NCBI GenBank assembly: GCA_019410665.1
Contig: DXSD01000066.1
Coordinates: 2,061 to 10,748, forward strand
Direction of reading: 5' to 3'
Length of the DNA: 8,688 bases
From: Fusobacterium sp.
GTDB lineage: Bacteria; Fusobacteriota; Fusobacteriia; Fusobacteriales; Fusobacteriaceae
Positions within the stretch are counted from its first letter, which is position 1, and every line of letters begins with the position of its first letter. Under the pieces are notes generated by a model. That model worked only from the letters and a program-made list of their open reading frames with translations. It had not been told where the DNA came from and searched no databases. The position numbers were made by a program, and so were the translations under genes. This document shows, one piece after another, positions 1 through 7,623 of this stretch.

Positions 1-1
1 A

Positions 2-325
2 TATGAAATAGAACTAGAGAAAAACTCGACTACTCAAAAACTTTTAGAAATGTTACCATTAGAATTGGAAATAAATGAGTTAAATGGAAATGAAAAATAT
101 GCAGTACTTCCCCAAAAGCTTCCTAAAGAAGATAAAGTTATTAGAAAAATAAATATTGGAGATTTAATGTTATATCAAAATAATTATCTTGTATTATTTT
201 ATAAAAATTTTTCAACTTCATACAGTTATACAAAATTGGGAAGAGTAGTGGAGGTTGATAAACTTATAAAAAATGTAAGTGAAAGAGATAGGGTATTGAG
301 AATAAGATTAATTGAAAAACAATAA
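2..325 (+). CDS. Cyclophilin-like fold protein, 5'-truncated by window edge
   Basis: The reading frame is already open at the first bases, so the true start lies outside the window; 107 residues are visible. An internal ATG at position 50 exists but has no Shine-Dalgarno site, and the residues before it (ELEKNSTTQKLLE) match the family, so it is not the start. The pattern LPLELEINELNGNEKY, then a loop with LPQKLP, then GDLMLYQNNYLVLFYK and STSYSYTKLGRV is what I recognise from the cyclophilin-like domain family (of the Cyclophil_like2 type). This family shares the beta-barrel fold but lacks the catalytic Arg and the FHR and QGGD motifs of true prolyl isomerases, so no enzymatic activity should be assumed. 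Many relatives are secreted or lipoproteins; the missing N-terminus prevents judging this here. The gene converges on proA, with its stop 33 bases before the proA terminator stem. Function unknown; family call fairly sure. Confidence 0.75.
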   Translation, partial: YEIELEKNSTTQKLLEMLPLELEINELNGNEKYAVLPQKLPKEDKVIRKINIGDLMLYQNNYLVLFYKNFSTSYSYTKLGRVVEVDKLIKNVSERDRVLRIRLIEKQ

Positions 326-349
326 TATGTTAATATAGTTTAGTTTTTA

Positions 350-372
350 TAATAAAAGGAGAGAGTAGATTT

Positions 373-382
<10 letters not shown>
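350..382 (-). terminator. Intrinsic terminator of the proBA operon
   Basis: An inverted repeat at 359-368 and 373-382 gives a perfect 10-bp stem (GGAGAGAGTA paired with TACTCTCTCC-type complement) around a 4-base loop. On the minus strand it is followed by CTTTTATT, a moderate U-tract, so it serves proBA. On the plus strand it is followed by ACTTGTCC, so it is a poor terminator for the left-edge gene. The proA stop codon (complement of 373-375) lies inside the stem, so there is no spacer between gene end and hairpin. Confidence 0.75.
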
Positions 383-1620
<1,238 letters not shown>

Positions 1621-1625
1621 ATGTT

Positions 1626-1630
1626 CCTCC
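1626..1630 (-). promoter_or_regulatory. proA ribosome-binding site that decides the start
   Basis: GGAGG on the minus strand lies 5 bases before the ATG at 1620 and overlaps the alternative ATG at 1632. The upstream ATG has only GACTGTAAATA before it, with no Shine-Dalgarno match, so 1620 is the supported start. Confidence 0.85.
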
Positions 1631-1631
1631 A

Positions 1632-2435
1632 TTATTTACAGTCAAAAACTGTTCCAATATCTTTTCCGTTGATAAGTTCCTCTATGAAAGTAGGATTAGA
1701 TCCATCTAATATAGCCATCATAACACCACCGTCATAACACTCTCTAGCAGCAAGAAGTTTAGTTTCCATTCCTCCTACACTAAACTCACTACCTTTTTCT
1801 CCACCCATAGCTAAAACATCATCAGTAACTTTTTCTACATATGGTATTCTTTTAGCTTCTGGATGTGTTTTAGGATTGGCATCATAAAGAGCATCTATAT
1901 CTGTAAGTATGATAAGTAAGTCCGCTTTTAATAAAGAAGCAACACTAGCAGATAATCTATCGTTATCACTAAATTCTATTTCAAAAGTGGAAATAGTGTC
2001 ATTGGCATTTATAATTGGGATAACTTCAAAACTAAGTAGAGTTTCTAAAGTGTTATTAGTATTAGTTTTTCTTTCTCCCTCTTTAAAATCATCTTTTGTA
2101 AGAAGGACTTGAGCAACTCTTTGATTGTACTCTCCCATAAAATTTTTATATATATGCATAAGCTCAGCTTGTCCAACAGCAGCAGCAGCTTGTTTCTCTT
2201 TTATAAGGGTAGGTCTTTTTTCAAAGTTTAAACTTTTAGAACCAACACCAATTGCTCCAGATGTTACTAAGATAACTTCTCTACCTTGATTTCTTAAATC
2301 AGATAGAATCCAAGCTAATTTATTCATTAGATGAAAGTTTAAGTTTCCATTGGGGTATGTAAGAGTAGAAGTTCCTACTTTTAATACGATTCTTTTAGAA
2401 GTTTTGATTTTTTCTCTAATCTCTTTGTTCATCAT
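1632..2435 (-). CDS. proB: Glutamate 5-kinase, short form without PUA domain
   Basis: First enzyme of proline synthesis. It phosphorylates glutamate with ATP to gamma-glutamyl phosphate, which is handed to ProA; normally the step inhibited by proline. Amino-acid-kinase fold motifs in order: VLKVGTSTLT (17-26, phosphate-binding loop), VTSGAIGVG (57-65), NANDTIS (143-149), FSDNDRLSASVA (155-166), LTDIDALYDANP (177-188) and GGMETKLLAA (221-230). At 267 residues it has only the kinase domain; the C-terminal PUA domain of the roughly 367-residue E. coli enzyme is absent. Such short forms are known in other bacteria, so this is not a truncation: the protein ends cleanly and proA follows. Two adjacent ATG codons (2435 and 2432) are both within range of the site AAGGTGATC at 2445-2437, so the exact start is ambiguous by one residue. 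First gene of the proBA operon. Confidence 0.95.
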   Translation of the reverse strand: MMNKEIREKIKTSKRIVLKVGTSTLTYPNGNLNFHLMNKLAWILSDLRNQGREVILVTSGAIGVGSKSLNFEKRPTLIKEKQAAAAVGQAELMHIYKNFMGEYNQRVAQVLLTKDDFKEGERKTNTNNTLETLLSFEVIPIINANDTISTFEIEFSDNDRLSASVASLLKADLLIILTDIDALYDANPKTHPEAKRIPYVEKVTDDVLAMGGEKGSEFSVGGMETKLLAARECYDGGVMMAILDGSNPTFIEELINGKDIGTVFDCK

Positions 2436-2464
2436 TGATCACCTTAAAATTTTTAATAATATAT

Positions 2465-2470
2465 ATTATA
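2465..2470 (-). promoter_or_regulatory. Probable -10 element for proBA
   Basis: On the minus strand TATAAT is directly preceded by ACATG, 29 bases before the proB ATG. No good -35 hexamer lies at 16-18 bases; that place holds TATAAA within an A-tract. The upstream A-rich stretch could help RNA polymerase contact. Called on the perfect -10 and its position. Confidence 0.5.
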
Positions 2471-2510
2471 CATGTAAAACTATTTTTTTTATATCTTTTT
2501 TTGAAAAAAA

Positions 2511-2539
2511 TAGATTTTTTTAAATAAATTATGTAAAAT
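2511..2539 (+). promoter_or_regulatory. Possible promoter for the S9 peptidase gene
   Basis: A -10-like TAAAAT (2534-2539) is preceded by TATG, with a weak TAGATT 17 bases upstream as -35. This would start transcription about 27 bases before the peptidase ATG. An alternative pairing, TTGAAA (2501-2506) with TAAATT (2525-2530) at 18 bases, cannot be excluded. Confidence 0.35.
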
Positions 2540-2572
2540 ATACCTAAGCAGATAAGTTGTGGGAGGGGTAGT

Positions 2573-4549
2573 ATGGAAAATTTAAAATTAAAAGATTTTT
2601 TGGAATATAGTTATCTATCAGGAGTTGAGATAGCTCCAGATAATAAAAATTTGGCTTTTGTTGTTCATAAAGCTGATTTTGAAGAAAATAATTATAAGTC
2701 AAATATTTGGGTAATGAATTGTGAAACAAAGAAACAATTTAGATTAACTGGATTAGGAGAGGAGAAGAGTTTCCTGTGGTTAGATGAGGAAAATATTATC
2801 TTTCCAAGTATAAGAGATAAAAAGTTAAAGGTTAAGATAGAAGAGGGAGAAAAGTGGAGTTGTTATTACTCTATAAACATAAAAGGGGGAGAGGCAGAGG
2901 AGTATATGAGAGTACCTCTTCAAGTTACTTCTATTAAGATGATAGATAGAGATAATTTTATTCTTACAGCTCAATTTGATAATTATGGAATCAATCTCAA
3001 TGAATTAACTGGAGAGTTAAGAGGGGAAGCTATAAAAAAAATAAAAGAGGATAAAGATTATGAGATAATAGATGAGATTCCTTTTTGGAGTAATGGAGGA
3101 GGATTTACAAATAAAAAGAGAAATAGACTGTATCTTTACAATAGAGTAGCTGATAGAGTTTTTCCAATAAGTGATACCATTTCTAATGTAACTTACTACA
3201 CTTATAAAGATGGAGTTGTTTTATATGTAGTAAATAGATTCATAAACAAACAGGAGCAAAGAGAAGGAATTTATACATATGAGATAGAAACAGGAAGAGA
3301 GGATATGTTACTCTCAGCAGAGGAGTATAGAGTGACTTTTGCTGAATTTTTTGGAGATGGGGTTATCTGTGCTTTAAATGATACAAAAACTTATGGACTC
3401 AATGAAAATCCTAAATTTTATATGATAAAAGATGAGGAAGTGAAATTATTTAAAGATAATGACACTTGGCTAGTAAATAGTGTTGGTTCTGACTGTAGAT
3501 ATGGAAGCAACAAAAATTATAGAGTATTAGGAGATAAATTATACTATATTACAACAATTTTTCATGATGCTATTTTAAAATCTTTAGATCTTAATGGAAA
3601 TGAAGAGGTATTGAGTATAGGAAAAGGAAGTGTTGATGGGTATGCTTTAGGAGAAGAGGAGATATTTTTTATAGGACTTAGAGATATGAAGTTACAAGAG
3701 ATATACTCTTTAAAGGCTAAAAATGAAACTCAATTGACTAAATTTAATGAAAAGATAGTTGAGGGTAAAAAAATATCACTTCCTGAAAAGTTTAATATAG
3801 TGAATGATGGAGTAGAGATAGAAGGTTGGGTTTTAAAACCTATTGACTATGAAGAGGGAAGAAAGTATTCAGGAATTTTAGATATACATGGGGGACCAAA
3901 AACTGTATATGGGGAAGTTTTTTATCATGAGATGCAAGTTTGGGCAAACATGGGATATTTTGTTTTTTTCTGTAATCCACATGGAGGAGATGGAAGAGGT
4001 AATGAGTTTGCAGATATTAGAGGAAAATATGGAACAATTGATTATGATGACTTAATGAAATTTACAGATGAAGTCTTAAAAAAATATCCTATAGATAGAA
4101 GTAGAGTAGGAGTAACAGGAGGGTCATATGGTGGATTTATGACTAACTGGATAATAGGACATACTGATAGATTTGCTTGTGCTGCTTCTCAAAGAAGTAT
4201 AGCAAACTGGTTTTCAAAATTTGGTACAACAGATATAGGATACTATTTTAATGTAGATCAGAATGCATCTAGTCCATGGGATAATCCAGAAAAATTATGG
4301 TGGCACTCTCCTATGAAATATGCAGATAAGGTAGTAACACCTACACTATTTATACATTCAGAAGAGGATTATAGATGCTGGCTTGTAGAGGGAATTCAAA
4401 TGTTTACTTCTTTAAAATATCATGGAGTTCCAGCTAGACTTTGTATGTTTAGAGGAGAAAATCACGAATTATCAAGAAGTGGAAAACCGAAGCATAGAGT
4501 AAAAAGATTGAGTGAAATAACAAATTGGTTTGAACATTTTTTAAAATAA
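2573..4549 (+). CDS. S9-family serine peptidase (acylaminoacyl-peptidase / YuxL-like)
   Basis: Cytosolic peptidase that should release residues or short fragments from oligopeptides. The 658-residue chain has the two-part plan of the prolyl oligopeptidase clan: an N-terminal beta-propeller (about 1-395, starting LKDFLEYSYLSGVEIAPDN, the usual PD40-like opening) that filters substrate size, and an alpha/beta-hydrolase domain (about 400-658). The catalytic triad is visible: Ser518 in TGGSYGGFMTNW, Asp599 in HSEEDYRCW, His631 in RGENHELSR. The oxyanion region is DIHGGP (437-442), followed by the NPHGGDGRG block (468-476). The spacing and the GENHELSRSGKPKHR end fit S9C enzymes better than S9A prolyl oligopeptidase. 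There is no signal peptide or membrane segment. Start: ATG 6 bases after a strong GGAGG (2562-2566). It is divergent from proB; no convincing terminator follows, so some read-through into the aminotransferase gene is possible. Substrate specificity cannot be told. Confidence 0.92.
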   Translation: MENLKLKDFLEYSYLSGVEIAPDNKNLAFVVHKADFEENNYKSNIWVMNCETKKQFRLTGLGEEKSFLWLDEENIIFPSIRDKKLKVKIEEGEKWSCYYSINIKGGEAEEYMRVPLQVTSIKMIDRDNFILTAQFDNYGINLNELTGELRGEAIKKIKEDKDYEIIDEIPFWSNGGGFTNKKRNRLYLYNRVADRVFPISDTISNVTYYTYKDGVVLYVVNRFINKQEQREGIYTYEIETGREDMLLSAEEYRVTFAEFFGDGVICALNDTKTYGLNENPKFYMIKDEEVKLFKDNDTWLVNSVGSDCRYGSNKNYRVLGDKLYYITTIFHDAILKSLDLNGNEEVLSIGKGSVDGYALGEEEIFFIGLRDMKLQEIYSLKAKNETQLTKFNEKIVEGKKISLPEKFNIVNDGVEIEGWVLKPIDYEEGRKYSGILDIHGGPKTVYGEVFYHEMQVWANMGYFVFFCNPHGGDGRGNEFADIRGKYGTIDYDDLMKFTDEVLKKYPIDRSRVGVTGGSYGGFMTNWIIGHTDRFACAASQRSIANWFSKFGTTDIGYYFNVDQNASSPWDNPEKLWWHSPMKYADKVVTPTLFIHSEEDYRCWLVEGIQMFTSLKYHGVPARLCMFRGENHELSRSGKPKHRVKRLSEITNWFEHFLK

Positions 4550-4552
4550 ATA

Positions 4553-4581
4553 TTAATAATATGGAAAAAATATGTTATAAT
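4553..4581 (+). promoter_or_regulatory. Promoter of the aminotransferase gene (extended -10)
   Basis: TGTTATAAT (4573-4581) is a perfect -10 with the extended TGn motif. TTAATA (4553-4558), 17 bases upstream, matches four of six -35 positions. Transcription would start near 4588, giving a leader of about 50 bases. Confidence 0.7.
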
Positions 4582-4623
4582 ACAAAAGTAAAAGTTTGTT
4601 AAATAAACAAGGTATTAAATTTT

Positions 4624-4630
4624 GGAGGTG
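4624..4630 (+). promoter_or_regulatory. Ribosome-binding site selecting a TTG start
   Basis: GGAGGTG lies 8 bases (from GGAGG) before TTG at 4637. An earlier in-frame TTG at 4622 shares its last G with this site and has no Shine-Dalgarno sequence upstream, so it is unlikely to be used. An in-frame GTG at 4628 is also inside the site. Confidence 0.75.
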
Positions 4631-4636
4631 GGTTTT

Positions 4637-5749
4637 TTGTATAAAGCTAACTATATTATGATGACACCAGGGCCTACTATGGTTAGGGAGAATGTATTAC
4701 ATGCTAGAGGAAATTATTATGGGAACTCAGATTTTGATGTGAAGTTTTTTGAGTATTATGCTCAGCTATGTAAGAAGATAGGAAAAATATTTGGAGCTAA
4801 AAAAGCTCAAACTATAATTATGGCTGGGGAAGGTATGCTAGGATTAGATGCTGCTTGTGCTTCTCTTACAGAAAAAGGGGATAAAGTTCTAGTAATATCT
4901 AATGGAATATATGGAGCAGGATTTAAAGATTTGGTTGAAACTTATGGTGGAGAGGTAACTCTATTTGAAAGTGATGTACAAAATAAGATAGATACTGATA
5001 AGTTAAGAGTATTTTTAGAGCAACATAAGGATTATGGATTTAAATATGCTACTGTTGTCCATTGTGATACACCATCTGGAGTATTAAATAATGTGAAAGA
5101 TATTTGTAAAACATTGAAGTCTATGGGAATAATGACAGTTGTAGATACTGTTTCAGCAGTAGGTGGAGTGGAAGTAAAAGTTGATGAATGGGGAATTGAT
5201 ATAGCTCTAGGAGCTTCACAAAAGGTTTTTTCAGCAGCAGCAGGATTAACTATAATGACTATAAGTGATGATGCTTGGAGAGTTATAGAAAATAGAAAAA
5301 CTCCTATCCCATCATTTTATTGTAATTTATCTCTATGGAAAGATTGTGTTGAGAAAAAACTTTTCCCATATACTATGCCAATTACTGCAATAGTGGCTCT
5401 TGGTGTAGCTATTGATAATATGTTTGAAGAGGGATTGGAAAAAGTAATAGAAAGACATTATTCAGCAGCTGAGTATGCTAGAACAAGATTGATGGATTTA
5501 GGTTTAGATTTATACTTAAAAGGAGGATACTCTCCAACAGTAACAGCATTTTGTTTACCAGAGGGGTATGATATAGAAGAAGTTTATAATCATATGTTAG
5601 AACATCATGAGGTAATGTTAGGAAAATCATATGGGTATTTAGCAGATAAAGTTTTAAGAATAGGTCATATGGGAGAAAATGCTCGTTACTTTAGAATTGA
5701 TTATACAATGAGAGCATTGGAAAGAACACTAAAAGAGTTGAGAAAGTAA
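4637..5749 (+). CDS. Class V PLP-dependent aminotransferase (alanine-glyoxylate / serine-pyruvate aminotransferase-like)
   Basis: PLP enzyme of fold type I that moves an amino group between a small amino acid and a keto acid. It is 370 residues from the chosen TTG start, a normal length. Landmarks: MMTPGPTMV near the N-terminus (about 8-16), as in this family; MAGEGMLGLDAA (62-73), the cofactor phosphate-binding loop; HCDTPSGVLN (142-151); Asp170 in VVDTVSAVGG, which holds the pyridine nitrogen; and the Schiff-base Lys196 in ALGASQKVFS. C-terminal VLRIGHMGENA (339-349) corresponds to the usual RIGHMG end motif. These place it with alanine-glyoxylate, serine-pyruvate and archaeal aspartate aminotransferases; cysteine desulfurases and phosphoserine aminotransferase of the same class fit less well. 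It has its own promoter and no pathway partner beside it, so the true donor and acceptor are not deducible. Cytosolic, and no defect is seen. Confidence 0.88.
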   Translation: MYKANYIMMTPGPTMVRENVLHARGNYYGNSDFDVKFFEYYAQLCKKIGKIFGAKKAQTIIMAGEGMLGLDAACASLTEKGDKVLVISNGIYGAGFKDLVETYGGEVTLFESDVQNKIDTDKLRVFLEQHKDYGFKYATVVHCDTPSGVLNNVKDICKTLKSMGIMTVVDTVSAVGGVEVKVDEWGIDIALGASQKVFSAAAGLTIMTISDDAWRVIENRKTPIPSFYCNLSLWKDCVEKKLFPYTMPITAIVALGVAIDNMFEEGLEKVIERHYSAAEYARTRLMDLGLDLYLKGGYSPTVTAFCLPEGYDIEEVYNHMLEHHEVMLGKSYGYLADKVLRIGHMGENARYFRIDYTMRALERTLKELRK

Positions 5750-5781
5750 AAAAGTGTAATAAAATAGAAAAAAATGTATAT

Positions 5782-5822
5782 AATAAATAAAGAAAAATGA
5801 AAAAAAACTTATTTATTTTTTT
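5782..5822 (+). terminator. Possible weak terminator after the aminotransferase gene
   Basis: AATAAATAAAG (5782-5792) can pair with CTTATTTATT (5808-5817) with one bulge, and the 3' arm runs into seven T residues (5816-5822). The stem is nearly all A-T and the loop is long, so stability is low. It may only look like a terminator because the region is so AT-rich. Confidence 0.3.
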
Positions 5823-5826
5823 AAGC

Positions 5827-5855
5827 TTGAATTTTCCTAAATAAGATATTATAAT
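5827..5855 (+). promoter_or_regulatory. Promoter of the Na+/phosphate symporter-family gene
   Basis: TTGAAT (5827-5832, five of six matches) and a perfect TATAAT (5850-5855) are separated by exactly 17 bases. The start point would fall near 5862, leaving a leader of roughly 97 bases before the ATG. The leader is AT-rich and contains a 12-base perfect palindrome TTTAATATTAAA at 5887-5898, but no recognisable riboswitch. Confidence 0.75.
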
Positions 5856-5958
5856 AAAATGTACGTCTTTTTCATTCAAAAAAATGTTTAATATTAAATA
5901 TTTAATACAGTATGGAAGAGAACAATATTATTAATTCTTATTTGTTTTAGGAGGTAAA

Positions 5959-7602
5959 ATGTATCTGGATATAATTTTTAAGGTTCTTGGTGGACTAGGA
6001 ATTTTCCTATATGGAATGGACAATATGTCTTCAGGAATGCAAAAATTAGCAGGAAAGAAATTAAAAAGATTTTTAGCTGTACTAACAACTAATAGAGTAG
6101 TTGCAATACTGATGGGTATGTTTGTAACTATGTTGGTACAATCTTCATCTGTAAGTACAGTAATGACAATAGGGTTTGTTAATGCTTCTTTATTGACATT
6201 GAAGCAGGCTTTAGGGGTAATCTTTGGAGCGAACATAGGAACTACTATTACTGGATGGATTTTAGCACTTAATATTGGAAAGTATGGTCTTCCAATGTTA
6301 GGAGCAGCAGCTATAGCTTATATGTTCTTAAAAGGTGACAAGGCTAAAACAAGAGCTTTAACAGTAATGGGACTAGGAATGATCTTCTTTGGATTAGAGC
6401 TAATGAGTAATGGGCTTAAACCAGTAAGAAATATGCCAGAGTTTGTAACTTTATTCCAAATGTTCTCAGCAGATTCTTATTTTGGAGTTCTGAAGGCAGC
6501 AGCTGTGGGAGCTTTAGTTACAGCAGTGGTACAGTCATCTTCAGCAACTTTGGGAATTACTATTACACTAGCAGTTCAAGGGTTAATAACTTATGAAACA
6601 GCTGTGGCACTAGTACTTGGAGAGAATGTTGGAACAACTATTACAGCTATTCTAGCAACTTTAAAAGCTAATGTAAATGCTAAGAGAGCTGCTTATGCTC
6701 ACACAATAATAAATGCTTTTGGAGTAGTTTGGGTAACTTCAGTATTCCCATTCTATTTAAAGTTTTTATCTTTCTTTGGAGATCATGATGCAAATGTAAC
6801 AGTAGCAATAGCTACAGCTCATACAACATTTAATGTGGTGAATGTTATACTGTTTACTCCATTCATAGGGCAATTGGCAAATTTCCTATGTAAAGTAGTT
6901 AAAGATGATGGAAAAGTAAGTGATAGAAAAACTAAAATAGATGAATTAATGTTGAAGACTTCTGGAGTAGTTGTAGAGCAAACTAAAGTTGAAGTTGGAA
7001 ATATGGGTAAAATGATTCAGTTGATGTTTGATGAAGTAAAAAGAATGTATAAAGATACTGAACTTCTTACTGATGAAAAGGTAAAAGAGCTAAGAAAGAT
7101 AGAGGATGACTTAGATCTATACCAAAAAGAGATAACAGATGCAAACTTTGTAATCTTAAACAATAAAGATATTAATGATAGCTTAAGAAGAGATATAAGA
7201 AATAACTTAATTGTATCAGATGAATATGAAACAGTAAGTGACTATCTAATGAGAATTACTAATAGTTTAAAGAAACTACATGATAATGTAATAACATTAA
7301 CAGAACAAGAGATAAAAGTTGTTATGGATCTTCATGAAAAAACTAATGAGTTCTTCAGAAATATAGATAGAGGATATCAAGAGAAGAATCCTATTTTAAT
7401 AAAAGAGTGTGTTGTAGATGCTAAAGAGGTAACAAGATTATATAAAGAAGCTAAGAAAAATTATATAGATTTTGGAATTAAAGAAGCTGCAACTACAATG
7501 TCAACAACTAATTTTATGGATATAATTAACTTCTATAGAAGAGTTGGAGATCACTTAACAAATATAATAGAAGGTTATACAGAAAAACAAAGAGAGGATT
7601 AA
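5959..7602 (+). CDS. Na+/phosphate cotransporter-family membrane protein with PhoU-like C-terminal domain
   Basis: Inner-membrane protein of the Na/Pi cotransporter (PNaS, NptA/YjbB-like) family, expected to move phosphate coupled to sodium; the direction is uncertain, and E. coli YjbB is linked to export. The hydrophobic part (about 1-312) carries the family's duplicated core: VQSSS at 60-64 followed by GANIGTT at 90-96, and VQSSS at 191-195 followed by GENVGTT at 221-227. Several membrane segments surround these. Residues about 340-540 are soluble, helical and charged, resembling the PhoU-like domain often fused to this family; 547 residues is the usual full length of the fused form. Start: ATG 4 bases after GGAGG within AGGAGGTAAA, and the N-terminus DIIFKVLGGLGIFLYGMDNMSSGMQ is typical. 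It is a single gene with its own promoter and a shared downstream terminator. No pst or pho genes are in view, so its regulation by phosphate is unknown. Confidence 0.92.
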   Translation: MYLDIIFKVLGGLGIFLYGMDNMSSGMQKLAGKKLKRFLAVLTTNRVVAILMGMFVTMLVQSSSVSTVMTIGFVNASLLTLKQALGVIFGANIGTTITGWILALNIGKYGLPMLGAAAIAYMFLKGDKAKTRALTVMGLGMIFFGLELMSNGLKPVRNMPEFVTLFQMFSADSYFGVLKAAAVGALVTAVVQSSSATLGITITLAVQGLITYETAVALVLGENVGTTITAILATLKANVNAKRAAYAHTIINAFGVVWVTSVFPFYLKFLSFFGDHDANVTVAIATAHTTFNVVNVILFTPFIGQLANFLCKVVKDDGKVSDRKTKIDELMLKTSGVVVEQTKVEVGNMGKMIQLMFDEVKRMYKDTELLTDEKVKELRKIEDDLDLYQKEITDANFVILNNKDINDSLRRDIRNNLIVSDEYETVSDYLMRITNSLKKLHDNVITLTEQEIKVVMDLHEKTNEFFRNIDRGYQEKNPILIKECVVDAKEVTRLYKEAKKNYIDFGIKEAATTMSTTNFMDIINFYRRVGDHLTNIIEGYTEKQRED

Positions 7603-7616
7603 TTCCTCTCTTTATT
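7583..7616. terminator. Bidirectional intrinsic terminator between convergent genes
   Basis: A perfect 10-bp stem, AAAGAGAGGA (7589-7598) with TCCTCTCTTT (7604-7613), surrounds the 5-base loop TTAAT. On the minus strand it is followed by GTTTTT, a good U-tract for the cyclophilin gene. On the plus strand the stem ends in TTT followed by ATTGTT, weaker but plausible. The stop codon of the transporter gene (TAA, 7600-7602) sits in the loop, and the hairpin lies 10 bases past the stop of the cyclophilin gene. Confidence 0.8.
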
Positions 7617-7623
7617 GTTACCA

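Noticed and set aside
1909..2112. 67-residue open frame on the plus strand inside proB
   Set aside because: Antisense shadow of proB motifs (the LTDIDALYDANP and NANDTIS regions); no ribosome-binding site.
2436..2572. Possible T-box or other riboswitch ahead of proBA
   Set aside because: The gap of 137 bases is too short and is mostly homopolymer A/T; no T-box sequence or anti-terminator pairing can be seen.
2544..2729. 61-residue open frame on the minus strand over the peptidase start
   Set aside because: Antisense shadow of the peptidase N-terminus, with no supporting signals.
5775..5784. TATAAT preceded by TGTA as a second promoter for the transporter gene
   Set aside because: No matching -35 at 16-18 bases, and it lies upstream of a possible terminator; the TTGAAT-17-TATAAT pair at 5827-5855 is much better.
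5691..5879. Short Phe/Leu-rich open frame on the minus strand resembling a small membrane protein
   Set aside because: The hydrophobicity comes from reading A-rich intergenic DNA as TTT/TTA codons; there is no clear GGAGG before its ATG and it overlaps the end of the aminotransferase gene.
5931..6236. 101-residue open frame on the minus strand over the start of the transporter gene
   Set aside because: Mirrors the first conserved membrane repeat of the transporter; no ribosome-binding site and no family resemblance.
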